16,038 nucleotides of DNA from Proteobacteria bacterium UBA3413 (GTDB taxonomy: Bacteria; Pseudomonadota; Gammaproteobacteria; Magnimaribacterales; D2472), in contig DEOR01000003.1 of the NCBI GenBank assembly GCA_002358345.1, forward strand, positions 8,753-24,790. The letters are read 5' to 3'. This document shows, piece after piece, positions 1 through 7,471 of this stretch; within the stretch, counting starts at the first letter, position 1, and every line of letters begins with the position of its first letter. The notes beneath the pieces are model-generated. The model worked only from the letters and a program-made list of their open reading frames with translations, was not told the origin of the DNA and did no database searches. The translations under genes and the position numbers were made by a program.

Positions 1-1
1 C

Positions 2-862
2 ATGTTTAAAAATATAGGCGTTGTTTTAAAAAAAAATGCATCTTTGGATGAGCGCTCTGTAGTTCAGGATTTAATTACTGTCCTGGCTAAAAATGCCTTA
101 AATATATTCGCTGAAGAGGGCGCGAATTTATCCTTGACAATTGAAAAAAATAATGAGGATTTTAAGCATCAAATTGATCTTCTAATAGTCTTTGGTGGTG
201 ATGGAACGTTGCTGGGAGCAGCTAGAAAGTTTATTGCCTCGGAGATTCCGTTGCTTGGAATAAATCTAGGCACGCTTGGTTTTTTAACCGATATTAATAT
301 TGAGAACTTCGAGAGTGTTATTCAGGACATCTTAAAAGGTGAGTATGTTGTAGAAGAACGAAGTTTGGTCGAAGCGCATTTTGCAAACAAGGAAGTTTTT
401 GGCCTCAATGAAATTTTAATTCATTCAGGGTCCTATGTGCAGTTAATGAGATATAGGTTGTTAATAGACGGGCAGATGATTTATGAGCAGCGATCTGATG
501 GTTTGATAGTTGCTACACCTACAGGCTCAACTGCTTATGCCTTGTCAGCCGGAGGATCAATCATTCATCCGGAGTTAAATCTTTGGAATATTATTCCCAT
601 GATGTCTCAAAGTCTTTCTTCAAGGCCTTTAATAGTCTCAAATAAAAAATCTTTAGAGGTTCAATTAATTCAAGGCCCCCTTGATCATGCGATGGTTTGC
701 GTTGATGGGCAACAAGATATGCCCATCCAATATAATGAGTCAATTATTATTAGAAAAAAAGATACTGCGCTTAGAATCATTCATCCCGCTGACAATGATT
801 TTTATGAAGCTTGTCGAGAAAAGCTTGGTTGGAGTTTAGATATTACAGCTAATAAAACTTAA
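2..862 (+). CDS. nadK: NAD kinase
   Basis: This cytosolic enzyme phosphorylates NAD to NADP with ATP (or polyphosphate in some relatives) and is the only route to NADP in most bacteria. The 286-residue product has the family landmarks in order: GGDGT at residues 65-69 (nucleotide-binding and catalytic Asp), an LNE motif at 135-137, DGLIVATPTGSTAY at 166-179, SLSSRPL at 204-210 and VDGQ at 234-237. The length is normal for bacterial NadK. The ATG at base 2 gives the usual N-terminus (a short strand reading NIGVVLK), so the gene is probably complete even though it touches the window edge; its ribosome-binding region is outside. The rhomboid gene begins 5 nt after the stop, so the two are probably cotranscribed. 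Identification is from motif recognition and is secure. Confidence 0.97.
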   Translation: MFKNIGVVLKKNASLDERSVVQDLITVLAKNALNIFAEEGANLSLTIEKNNEDFKHQIDLLIVFGGDGTLLGAARKFIASEIPLLGINLGTLGFLTDINIENFESVIQDILKGEYVVEERSLVEAHFANKEVFGLNEILIHSGSYVQLMRYRLLIDGQMIYEQRSDGLIVATPTGSTAYALSAGGSIIHPELNLWNIIPMMSQSLSSRPLIVSNKKSLEVQLIQGPLDHAMVCVDGQQDMPIQYNESIIIRKKDTALRIIHPADNDFYEACREKLGWSLDITANKT

Positions 863-867
863 TTTAT

Positions 868-1470
868 TTGAATACTAAAAGTGCATATTTTTATATTATA
901 GCTACCGCTATTTTCTTAACCCTCTTTACTAATTTTGGCAACCATGGGTCTCTTGAGTCTTTCTTATTTATTAAGCCGAGCTTTGGTTCAATATATTCTT
1001 CCCTTGAGCATACTTACTTAATAAACAATGAGTGGTGGAGATTGATAACCCCCACTTTCTTACATTTTTCAATCACTCATCTAGCTTTTAATAGTCTATG
1101 GATTTATATTTTGGGCTCTAAGATTGAGCGCATGGATGGCAGAGCACTTTTTGTAATGGTCTTTTTTTTAACTAGCGTGCTCAGCAATGCCGGGCAATTG
1201 CTATGGTCCCAACAATATATGTTTGGTGGGCTGAGCGGCGCAGTTTACGGTCTACTAGGCTACTGTTTTATTCTTGAGTTAGATAAAAAAAGATCGAGAT
1301 ATAATTTACCTGAAGCTCTCTATTTGTTTATGTTTATTTGGTTGCTGGTCGGTTTTACTGGTATTTTAAATATTTTTGGGTTTGGTAATATTGCTAATAC
1401 AGCTCATTTAGTTGGTATGATTGCAGGATTTATAATAGGCTTAATTGCAAAATATAGTTTTAAACTTTAA
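868..1470 (+). CDS. GlpG-like rhomboid intramembrane serine protease
   Basis: This is an integral membrane protein of 200 residues with about six hydrophobic segments. It carries the rhomboid signature: WWR at 56-58 followed by a HFSITHLAFN stretch (H71 and N75, oxyanion side), the catalytic serine in GLSG (S123), and the catalytic histidine in AHLVGMIAG (H180). Around these sites it resembles the membrane core of E. coli GlpG, but the N-terminal cytosolic domain of GlpG is absent. Rhomboids of this kind cleave transmembrane helices of other proteins; the substrate cannot be told from sequence. The only in-frame start near the front is TTG at 868, 5 nt after the nadK stop; no in-frame ATG lies close by. 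galU follows after 4 nt, so this looks like an operon member. The family is secure; a rhombosortase role is unlikely because no sorted-protein gene is nearby. Confidence 0.92.
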   Translation: MNTKSAYFYIIATAIFLTLFTNFGNHGSLESFLFIKPSFGSIYSSLEHTYLINNEWWRLITPTFLHFSITHLAFNSLWIYILGSKIERMDGRALFVMVFFLTSVLSNAGQLLWSQQYMFGGLSGAVYGLLGYCFILELDKKRSRYNLPEALYLFMFIWLLVGFTGILNIFGFGNIANTAHLVGMIAGFIIGLIAKYSFKL

Positions 1471-1474
1471 AGAT

Positions 1475-2308
1475 ATGACCAAAATTACTAAAGCTGTTTT
1501 TCCAGTTGCTGGGCTTGGAACTCGCTTCCTACCTGCAACTAAAGCAATTCCAAAAGAAATGCTGCCTATTATTGACAAGCCTCTAATTGAGTATGCGGTT
1601 GAGGAAGCAGTCCTGGCTGGAATCACAGAGATTATCTTTATTACCAGTCATACAAAAAGAGCAATTGAAGATCATTTTGATCAAAATTTTGAGCTTGAAG
1701 CTAAGCTGGTTGAATCTGGAAAGCAAGACTATCTTGAAAAGATTAATCCTCAAATTTTTAAAAATATTAAATTTACATACGTGCGCCAAAAATCTCAAAA
1801 AGGTTTAGGTGACGCCATTCTTCATGCTAGGCATTTAATTCAAGATGAAGCCTTTGCCGTATTGCTGGCCGATGACTTAATTTTAAATGAGCCATCATGC
1901 ATTTCTCAGTTGATAGATTTATATGAAGAAAAACACTGTACGGTTATTGGATTAAATCAGGTCCCTCTCAATAAAACTAATAAATATGGTGTGATAGCTA
2001 GCGATGATGTTGGTAGCTCAAAGCGCACCTTTGTGGTTAAGGACATTGTTGAAAAACCAGAAAGCAATCCCCCTTCTAACCTTGCTGTTGTCGGTAGGTA
2101 TATTCTGTCTAGTAAAATTTTTGATTACTTGGAAAATTTAGATCCAAGTGTTGGTGGTGAGGTGCAGCTTACTGATGCAATTAAGTTAATGCTAAAAGAC
2201 CAACAAGTATATGGTCATCTCTATGAGGGTTTAAAGTTTGACTGCGGCTCAAGGCATGGTTACGCAGAGGCTATTACCCATCTAGCAAAAAATATCCTGG
2301 CCACATAA
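1475..2308 (+). CDS. galU: UTP--glucose-1-phosphate uridylyltransferase
   Basis: This cytosolic enzyme makes UDP-glucose from UTP and glucose-1-phosphate for surface polysaccharide, glycolipid and osmolyte synthesis. The 277-residue protein shows the nucleotidyltransferase signature GLGTRFLPATK at 13-23 with KEMLP just after, the metal-binding ADD at 132-134, VEKP at 192-195, GRYIL at 207-211, GGEVQLTDA at 227-235 and DCGS at 256-259. All are typical of bacterial GalU. The frame stays open upstream to a TTG at 1445, but that would overlap the rhomboid gene. The ATG at 1475 gives the normal N-terminus (MTKITKAVFPVAGLGTR) and a 4-nt gap, so I chose it. There is no strong Shine-Dalgarno, which suggests translational coupling. 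An RfbA/RmlA dTDP-glucose enzyme is less likely because the KAIPKEMLP form is GalU-specific. Confidence 0.96.
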   Translation: MTKITKAVFPVAGLGTRFLPATKAIPKEMLPIIDKPLIEYAVEEAVLAGITEIIFITSHTKRAIEDHFDQNFELEAKLVESGKQDYLEKINPQIFKNIKFTYVRQKSQKGLGDAILHARHLIQDEAFAVLLADDLILNEPSCISQLIDLYEEKHCTVIGLNQVPLNKTNKYGVIASDDVGSSKRTFVVKDIVEKPESNPPSNLAVVGRYILSSKIFDYLENLDPSVGGEVQLTDAIKLMLKDQQVYGHLYEGLKFDCGSRHGYAEAITHLAKNILAT

Positions 2309-2331
2309 GCGTTAATGTTGATGATTAGATA

Positions 2332-3318
2332 GTGCCATTATTAATCTCACTTTTAAGATTATTGCCTCCTGAGTTAGCGCACTCAATCGCTCTAAACTCT
2401 CTAAATCTTTTTTATGCACTAGGGCTGAGTAAATTTTTGTTTCCAATGCCAGTGAATGCAGATTCTTTTATTTACAAGAATTTAACTTTTAATAATAGGT
2501 TGGGTATTGCAGCGGGCCTTGATAAGAATGGTGACTATATCGATTCTCTTGGCTCTCTTGGGTTTGGATTTATAGAGGTTGGAACAATCACTCCGTTAGC
2601 ACAGCCAGGCAATCCTAAGCCCAGAATATTTCGTTTTTTTAAGCAGAAGGCCATTATTAATAAACTTGGTTTTAATAATAAAGGCCTTGATTACCTCGTT
2701 CAAAAATTAAAATCTAGAAAATTTTCAGGCATTTTAGGCGTGAATATTGGGGCCAATAAAGATTCAGAAGGCCAAAAACGTATAGATGATTATGTAGAAT
2801 GCTTCAATAAAGTTTCTCCCTATGCGGATTACATAACAGTTAATATTTCTTCTCCCAACACACCTAATTTAAGAGCTTTACATTCAAGAGAGAATTTTGA
2901 ACCGCTCTTTGCTGCTCTCAAAGTTACTCGAGCAACGTCACATTTTATGAACCCAGTCTTTATAAAATTATCTCCAGATGAAAGCCAGGAAACAATCATA
3001 GATATTATTAATGCAATCAAGGAATATGAGTTTGATGGCATTATTGCCTCGAATACCACCACTGATCACACAGCACTGGCTGGGCGCCAAGACAGTAAAG
3101 TAGCTGGCGGTCTTTCAGGCAGGCCCCTGTTTAGCAAATCCAATGAGTTACTTCAATCTATTCATCAGCATGATCCAAATTTAATTAAAATTGGGGTCGG
3201 GGGCGTTTTTACCTTCAGGGACTTTAATCAGAAGTTAGAATCCGGCGCTTCTTTGGTGCAGATCTATACCAGTTTTATTTATGAAGGCCCTGGCATAGTA
3301 TCTAAATTACTTAATTAA
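2332..3318 (+). CDS. pyrD: Dihydroorotate dehydrogenase (quinone), class 2
   Basis: This enzyme oxidises dihydroorotate to orotate in pyrimidine synthesis, with FMN as cofactor, and passes electrons to membrane quinone. It is peripheral on the inner face of the cytoplasmic membrane. The 328 residues include the class 2 N-terminal amphipathic helices (about residues 1-40), AGLDKNG at 61-67 (FMN site), NKLGFNN near 110-116, NISSPNTPNLR at 171-181 with S174 in the position of the class 2 catalytic serine, NTTTD at 241-245, GGLSG at 259-263 and GVGGV at 288-292. The serine, rather than cysteine, and the N-terminal extension separate it from cytosolic class 1 enzymes. The best start is GTG at 2332, 23 nt after galU. 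The next gene starts 1 nt after its stop. Confidence 0.97.
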   Translation: MPLLISLLRLLPPELAHSIALNSLNLFYALGLSKFLFPMPVNADSFIYKNLTFNNRLGIAAGLDKNGDYIDSLGSLGFGFIEVGTITPLAQPGNPKPRIFRFFKQKAIINKLGFNNKGLDYLVQKLKSRKFSGILGVNIGANKDSEGQKRIDDYVECFNKVSPYADYITVNISSPNTPNLRALHSRENFEPLFAALKVTRATSHFMNPVFIKLSPDESQETIIDIINAIKEYEFDGIIASNTTTDHTALAGRQDSKVAGGLSGRPLFSKSNELLQSIHQHDPNLIKIGVGGVFTFRDFNQKLESGASLVQIYTSFIYEGPGIVSKLLN

Positions 3319-3319
3319 T

Positions 3320-3769
3320 ATGCTCGCTAATGAATTTCTGATCATCATTTTTGTAATTTTATTTTTGATTGGAGCTATCAGTTTTTTAAAACCATCAAAA
3401 AAGATGAAAGCCTTGAGCGACATTAGATTACTTGCGAGCAAAGAAGGTTTTAAAATTGGTTCCACTCCTCAGCTAAGAAAAAAATTTAAAAATTGGGATG
3501 CACGAGTCGCAATTTATCAAATTAAAAATACCTCTGCCTATGAAGACTTGCATTATATTAAGCGTGATGGAGCTCTGGAGCTATACTCGCCTATGTCTCT
3601 AAAATACGATAAACAGTTTCCAGTAATTCAGGATCAAATTCTTTCATTGCCAGCTTCTATACTTGAAATTATTTTTTTTAAGTCCAATATAGCAATCGTC
3701 TGGGATGAGATGCTGGGCCCAGAAGAGCTCTTAAGGATGAAGACTGCGATTTTAAAGATATGCAATTAA
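3320..3769 (+). CDS. Unknown single-pass membrane protein
   Basis: I do not recognise this 149-residue protein. Residues about 5-23 form one strongly hydrophobic segment followed at once by basic residues (KPSKKMK). This predicts an N-terminal anchor with a cytosolic C-terminal domain of about 120 residues by the positive-inside rule. The soluble part is mixed alpha/beta in appearance and basic near its start (LRKKFKNWDARVA around 52-64), with no cysteines or metal motifs that would suggest an enzyme. A conserved-looking element LLASKEGFKIGS (about 37-48) might be a short helix-strand unit. The gene starts 1 nt after the pyrD stop, with no ribosome-binding site, so its translation is probably coupled to pyrD. 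topA follows after 28 nt. A quinone-enzyme or topoisomerase accessory role would be guesswork from position alone. Confidence 0.8.
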   Translation: MLANEFLIIIFVILFLIGAISFLKPSKKMKALSDIRLLASKEGFKIGSTPQLRKKFKNWDARVAIYQIKNTSAYEDLHYIKRDGALELYSPMSLKYDKQFPVIQDQILSLPASILEIIFFKSNIAIVWDEMLGPEELLRMKTAILKICN

Positions 3770-3797
3770 ATAAAACTGTTAACTGTAAAAAAAGAAA

Positions 3798-6425
3798 ATG
3801 CCCAAGACCTTAGTCATAGTTGAATCGCCCTCAAAAGCAAAGACAATTTCAAAATATTTGGGATCTGACTACATCGTTAAATCTAGCGTTGGACATATTA
3901 GGGATTTGCCTAAAGGAAAGTCAAAAACACCCGTTGAGAGAAATACAATTCCAAAAGATTTACCTGAAGACGAGAAACGGTTGCTTAAAAAAATCCATGA
4001 GCGGAAAAGGCTCGTTCGACGAATGGGAATTGATCCAGATAATGGGTGGGCCGCAAATTATGAGATTATCCCAGAAAAAGAAAAGGTTATTAAGGAATTA
4101 AAAGCCGCTGCTAAATCTGTTGATACTATATTCCTTGCAACAGACTTAGATAGAGAGGGGGAGGCAATCGCATGGCATTTAAGAGAGGCTTTAGGGGCTG
4201 ATAAATATAATTACGCCAGAGTTAGATTTAATCAAATCACAAAAGATGCCATCTTAAAATCTTTTGAAGATCCCAAAGAGATAGATATTAACTTGGTTGA
4301 TGCGCAGCAAGCCAGAAGATTTTTAGATCGAGTGGTTGGGTTCGAGTTATCTCCATTGCTATGGGCAAAAGTTGCCAGGAATTTATCTGCTGGGCGAGTT
4401 CAATCAGTTGCCTTAAGATTATTGGTTGAGAGAGAGCACAGCATTCAAAAATTTAAGCCAGAAGAGTTTTGGGAAATCTCCTTTATTGCTCAGGATCAAC
4501 AGAGCGCTAAGATTGCTTTTAATCTAAACCGCAGGAAAAGTGATCCTTTGCTGCAGTCAGAAGAAGCCAAGAAAATTGAGAACCTTATCTCATCATCTGA
4601 GCTTTTAGTGCATGAGGTAACCCAAAAGCCAGTTAAATCTAAGCCCAAACCCCCATTTATTACATCCACACTGCAACAAGCAGCCAGTACAAAATTAGGC
4701 TTCAATGTAAGACGGACCATGAGAACAGCTCAAAAATTGTATGAAAATGGGCTCATTACATACATGAGGACTGATGCGCCAGCTTTATCAGCAGAGTCAA
4801 TTGCAGACGCAAGAATGTATATTGAAACCAAGTTGGGTGAGCAGTACCTGACCAATGCCCCAAGAATATATTCAAGCAGTGAAAATGCTCAAGAGGCTCA
4901 CGAAGCCATTCGACCAACGAATGCGTCAACTAAATCCGAAGCATTACTTTCTTCTTCTGATGAAGAGAAGAGGTTATATGAACTCATATGGCAGCAATTT
5001 ATTGGCTCTCAACTTCCAGATGCGGAGTATTTAGCTACCAATGCAAAAATTCATCTAGAAGACTATGTTTTCTCAGCTACTGGGCGCGAAGTGGTCTTTG
5101 ATGGTTACACAAGAGTTGTTAAACCTAGGTCAGATGATCCAGATGCTTTAATTTTACCTAGCCTGCAAAATGGACAAAGTTTGTCTCTAGCTGAACTAGA
5201 TAATAAACAAAAATACACCAAGCCCCCGGCACGTTTTTCAGAAGCTGCACTTGTTAAGGAGCTTGAGAAAAAAGGCATTGGCCGACCTTCCACTTATGCC
5301 AATATCATATCTACGATTCAAGATCGCGGTTATGTTGAAGTTCAAAATAGACGCTTTTTTGTTAAAAAAATTGGCATGATTGTGTCAGATCGATTAGTCA
5401 GTTCGTTTGACGATATTATGGATTATAGCTTTACAGCTAATTTTGAAAATGAACTTGATCGCGTAGCTAAGGGCGAATTGAACTGGAAAGAAGTGCTAGA
5501 TTCTTACTATGCAGCATTTCAAGAAGACCTGTTAAAGGCTCTGGACGAAGAGACAGGCATGTTACCCAATCTGCCAACTCTGACAAATATTAATTGCCCT
5601 GATTGCAAAAAGAATAAATTAACCATCCGCAATGCGAGCAATGGCGTATTTTTAGGTTGCGCAGGTTACAGCCTGCCTGATGATGAGCAATGCAAGAAAA
5701 CACTAAACTTAATCTCTGGTGATGAGGCTGTTAGCATTGATGATCAAGAGGAAGCTCAGAACCTAGTGACCAAGTTAAGGTGTAGTAAATGCGATCTCAG
5801 CATGGATAACTACCTGCTTGATGAGCATCATAAACTCCATGTTTGCTCAAATAATCCAGATTGCGATGGCTTTGAAGTTGAAGAAGGCGCTTTTAAGATT
5901 AAAGGTTACGATGGCCCAACCCTTTCTTGTCACAAATGCGGCTCAGAGATGCAATTAAAAACGGGTCGGTTTGGTAAGTATTTTGGTTGCATGAATGATA
6001 ATTGCGGCACGACCCGCGCACTTCAGCGAAATGGCGAGCCTAAGCCAATAATGATGGAGCCTATAACCACTGACATTCCCTGCACCAAGTTTGAAGATTT
6101 TTATTTGCTCCGAGATAGCATGAAAGGCTTATTTTTAGCCGCAAGTAAGTATCCAAAAAATAGAGAGACGCGCGCACCATCAGCTCAAGAATTCCTTTTA
6201 GCAGTATCAAAGGATAGCCTGATAGATGCATGTAAATACCTCGAAGACCCGATGAAGCACTTACATCTTCTTGAGGCGCCAAAAAAAGATTCAGAAGGGA
6301 ACCCTTATATCATCCGTTACAATAAAGTTGAAGATACTCATTATCTTGCTTCTGAAAAAGATAGCAAAAAAACTGGTAATACTGCCACTCACAATGGCGC
6401 TAAGTGGGTTGAGATTTCCAAGTAG
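3798..6425 (+). CDS. topA: DNA topoisomerase I
   Basis: This is a type IA topoisomerase that relaxes negative supercoils in the nucleoid by a single-strand break with a 5'-phosphotyrosine link. The 875-residue protein starts with the Toprim domain (LVIVESPSKAKTI, acidic E9) and has the metal triad ATDLDREGEA at 114-123 (D116, D118, E120). The active-site tyrosine is Y322 in LITYMRTDAP, with R324 beside it. GIGRPSTYA lies near 494-502. The C-terminus has three four-cysteine zinc ribbons: C600/C603/C621/C632, C662/C665/C683/C689 and C711/C714/C731/C736. A final stretch (about 745-875) resembles the E. coli C-terminal region without cysteines. Length and layout match the gammaproteobacterial enzyme. 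The ATG at 3798 follows an A-rich leader (AAAAAAAGAAA) and gives the standard N-terminus. Confidence 0.98.
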   Translation: MPKTLVIVESPSKAKTISKYLGSDYIVKSSVGHIRDLPKGKSKTPVERNTIPKDLPEDEKRLLKKIHERKRLVRRMGIDPDNGWAANYEIIPEKEKVIKELKAAAKSVDTIFLATDLDREGEAIAWHLREALGADKYNYARVRFNQITKDAILKSFEDPKEIDINLVDAQQARRFLDRVVGFELSPLLWAKVARNLSAGRVQSVALRLLVEREHSIQKFKPEEFWEISFIAQDQQSAKIAFNLNRRKSDPLLQSEEAKKIENLISSSELLVHEVTQKPVKSKPKPPFITSTLQQAASTKLGFNVRRTMRTAQKLYENGLITYMRTDAPALSAESIADARMYIETKLGEQYLTNAPRIYSSSENAQEAHEAIRPTNASTKSEALLSSSDEEKRLYELIWQQFIGSQLPDAEYLATNAKIHLEDYVFSATGREVVFDGYTRVVKPRSDDPDALILPSLQNGQSLSLAELDNKQKYTKPPARFSEAALVKELEKKGIGRPSTYANIISTIQDRGYVEVQNRRFFVKKIGMIVSDRLVSSFDDIMDYSFTANFENELDRVAKGELNWKEVLDSYYAAFQEDLLKALDEETGMLPNLPTLTNINCPDCKKNKLTIRNASNGVFLGCAGYSLPDDEQCKKTLNLISGDEAVSIDDQEEAQNLVTKLRCSKCDLSMDNYLLDEHHKLHVCSNNPDCDGFEVEEGAFKIKGYDGPTLSCHKCGSEMQLKTGRFGKYFGCMNDNCGTTRALQRNGEPKPIMMEPITTDIPCTKFEDFYLLRDSMKGLFLAASKYPKNRETRAPSAQEFLLAVSKDSLIDACKYLEDPMKHLHLLEAPKKDSEGNPYIIRYNKVEDTHYLASEKDSKKTGNTATHNGAKWVEISK

Positions 6426-6481
6426 TCATCACTTGAATTGCGACATTTTATTCCCATATAAGTAACTGAGCATTGGATCTT

Positions 6482-6501
6482 CACTCTCAATTTGAAGAGT
6501 G
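6482..6501 (+). repeat. Inverted repeat in the gap after topA
   Basis: CACTCT and AGAGTG can pair as a 6-bp stem around an 8-base middle (CAATTTGA), which itself could add two more pairs with a bulge. It lies in the 100-bp non-coding gap between topA and the small unknown gene. No T-run follows, so it is not a standard intrinsic terminator. It could be a weak or factor-assisted terminator for topA, a leader hairpin of the next gene, or chance. I see nothing else definite in 6426-6525 except the ribosome-binding site at 6511. Confidence 0.35.
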
Positions 6502-6510
6502 GTACAGTTT

Positions 6511-6516
6511 AAGGAA
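6511..6516 (+). promoter_or_regulatory. Ribosome-binding site deciding the start at 6526
   Basis: AAGGAA lies 9 nt before the ATG at 6526. It favours that ATG over the upstream in-frame GTG at 6499, which lies inside the inverted repeat and has no such site. Confidence 0.55.
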
Positions 6517-6525
6517 TATATACTT

Positions 6526-6789
6526 ATGTCAAATTATTTAGAATTAACTCAACTACCAGATGGCACTATTGTGCTTAGACGCTCTGATGATCATGAGCAC
6601 CCAATTGTAAAAATTGAATTCTCTGGAGAGTCCAAAGAGTTTTTAAATGGGGAAGAGTTATCTGTTGCAAAAGAAATGATTCGCGCTGGCATAGAAAGTG
6701 TCAGTGTCAGTGGCAACGCAATTGATTTCGATGATTTTTTTGATAGCAAGCAGAAAAGCTTGCGCAAAAAACCAATCACCTTACATTAG
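6526..6789 (+). CDS. Small conserved-looking protein of unknown function
   Basis: This is an 87-residue acidic, soluble protein. It begins with a beta-rich half (YLELTQLPDGTIVLRRSDD, about 4-22, then IVKIEFSG), followed by a helix (ELSVAKEMIRAGIESV, about 44-59) and a short acidic stretch (IDFDDFFD) leading to a basic tail ending PITLH. I have a loose memory of similar short proteins near topA or lexA in gammaproteobacteria, but I cannot name a family or function. There is no signal peptide, membrane segment or cysteine pair. The start is set by the AAGGAA site at 6511-6516. The gene has a 100-bp leader gap behind topA and may have its own promoter there. Its TAG stop overlaps the last codon of the converging lexA gene by 4 bp (6786-6789). 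Confidence 0.78.
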   Translation: MSNYLELTQLPDGTIVLRRSDDHEHPIVKIEFSGESKEFLNGEELSVAKEMIRAGIESVSVSGNAIDFDDFFDSKQKSLRKKPITLH

Positions 6790-7403
6790 TGAGTTCTAAT
6801 TAGGCCTACACTCTTGCCTTCAACAAAAGCTTCTTGTTCTCTTAGGTCGATCTTAATTGTGGCAAAATCTTTATTAGCTGGAATTAATTCCAGCAGATGA
6901 TCTTGTTGATGAAAGTATTTTAAGGTTACTTCATCTTCTATTCTAACAACAACTAAGTCACCGTTTTTTACTAGTGTTGTTTTTTTGATCGCAACCAAGT
7001 CATCCTCATGAATACCTGCATCAATCATGCTTAAACCCTTAACCTTTAAAAAATAATCAAAACCTTCAGAAAAAAGACTTGGATCGCACGGAATTCTTTT
7101 TTCGATGTTTTCTTCAGCCAGGGTCGGGGAGCCCGCAGCAACTAGACCAATAACTGGCATGCTGTCATGCATCGATTCGAATGACTGCTGACTTTTTATA
7201 ATTGATAAACCTCTAGAGGAGCCACTTTGAATAGCAATATACCCCTTTTTTTCCAGCGCTCTTAAATGCATCTCTGCGGCATTAGGCGATTTAAATCCCA
7301 GCTCTTTACAGATTTCAGCTCTGGTTGGTGGAAAACCTGTTTTATTAAGATAAACTTCTACACAAGCTAGAACTTTTGATTGTTGTTTTGTTAATTCTTT
7401 CAT
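6786..7403 (-). CDS. lexA: LexA repressor, self-cleaving SOS regulator
   Basis: LexA represses DNA-damage genes and cleaves itself when RecA filaments form. The 205-residue protein has an N-terminal winged helix (PPTRAEICKELGF at 25-37, then NAAEMHLRALEKKGYI at 41-56) and the AG cleavage site A90-G91 in VAAGSP. The C-terminal peptidase domain has S125 in GLSMIDAGI and the general-base lysine K162 in EVTLKYF. All residues needed for autocleavage are present. The start codon (CAT on the + strand at 7401-7403) is only 6 bp from an excellent SOS operator, so it is almost certainly autoregulated. No Shine-Dalgarno precedes the ATG, and the promoter must overlap the operator, so the leader is very short. 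The gene converges on the small gene ending at 6789 with a 4-bp overlap and has no visible terminator. Confidence 0.97.
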   Translation of the reverse strand: MKELTKQQSKVLACVEVYLNKTGFPPTRAEICKELGFKSPNAAEMHLRALEKKGYIAIQSGSSRGLSIIKSQQSFESMHDSMPVIGLVAAGSPTLAEENIEKRIPCDPSLFSEGFDYFLKVKGLSMIDAGIHEDDLVAIKKTTLVKNGDLVVVRIEDEVTLKYFHQQDHLLELIPANKDFATIKIDLREQEAFVEGKSVGLIRTH

Positions 7404-7409
7404 AATATT

Positions 7410-7433
7410 TATACTGTATATTTTTACAGTATA
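7410..7433. promoter_or_regulatory. SOS box (LexA operator)
   Basis: The core TACTGTATATTTTTACAGTA (7412-7431) fits the gammaproteobacterial LexA consensus CTG-N10-CAG exactly. The palindrome extends to perfect 9-bp arms, 7410-7418 and 7425-7433, around a 6-bp centre. It lies in the 68-bp gap between lexA (start at 7403, - strand) and the nucleotidase gene (start at 7472, + strand). On the + strand a possible -35 TTTATA (7408-7413) and -10 TATAAA (7432-7437), 18 bp apart, bracket the core, so one operator could control both directions. The operator call is secure from sequence. Repression of lexA follows from known biology. Control of the + strand operon is inference. Confidence 0.93.
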
Positions 7434-7471
7434 TAAATTTTAAGCCTTAATGACAACTTTACTTATTTAAT

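Noticed and set aside
1445..1474. Upstream TTG start for galU, adding 10 residues
   Set aside because: It would overlap the rhomboid gene and add residues not found at the GalU N-terminus. The ATG at 1475 fits the family.
6482..6510. Hairpin after topA as a strong terminator
   Set aside because: The stem is only 6 bp with an 8-base middle and no T-run follows. Kept only as an inverted repeat.
6746..6763. Perfect hairpin GCAAGC-AGAAAA-GCTTGC near the end of the small gene, considered as a terminator
   Set aside because: It lies inside the coding sequence, and the adjoining runs are the wrong way round on both strands (A-run after the stem, T-run before it), so it does not fit an intrinsic terminator.
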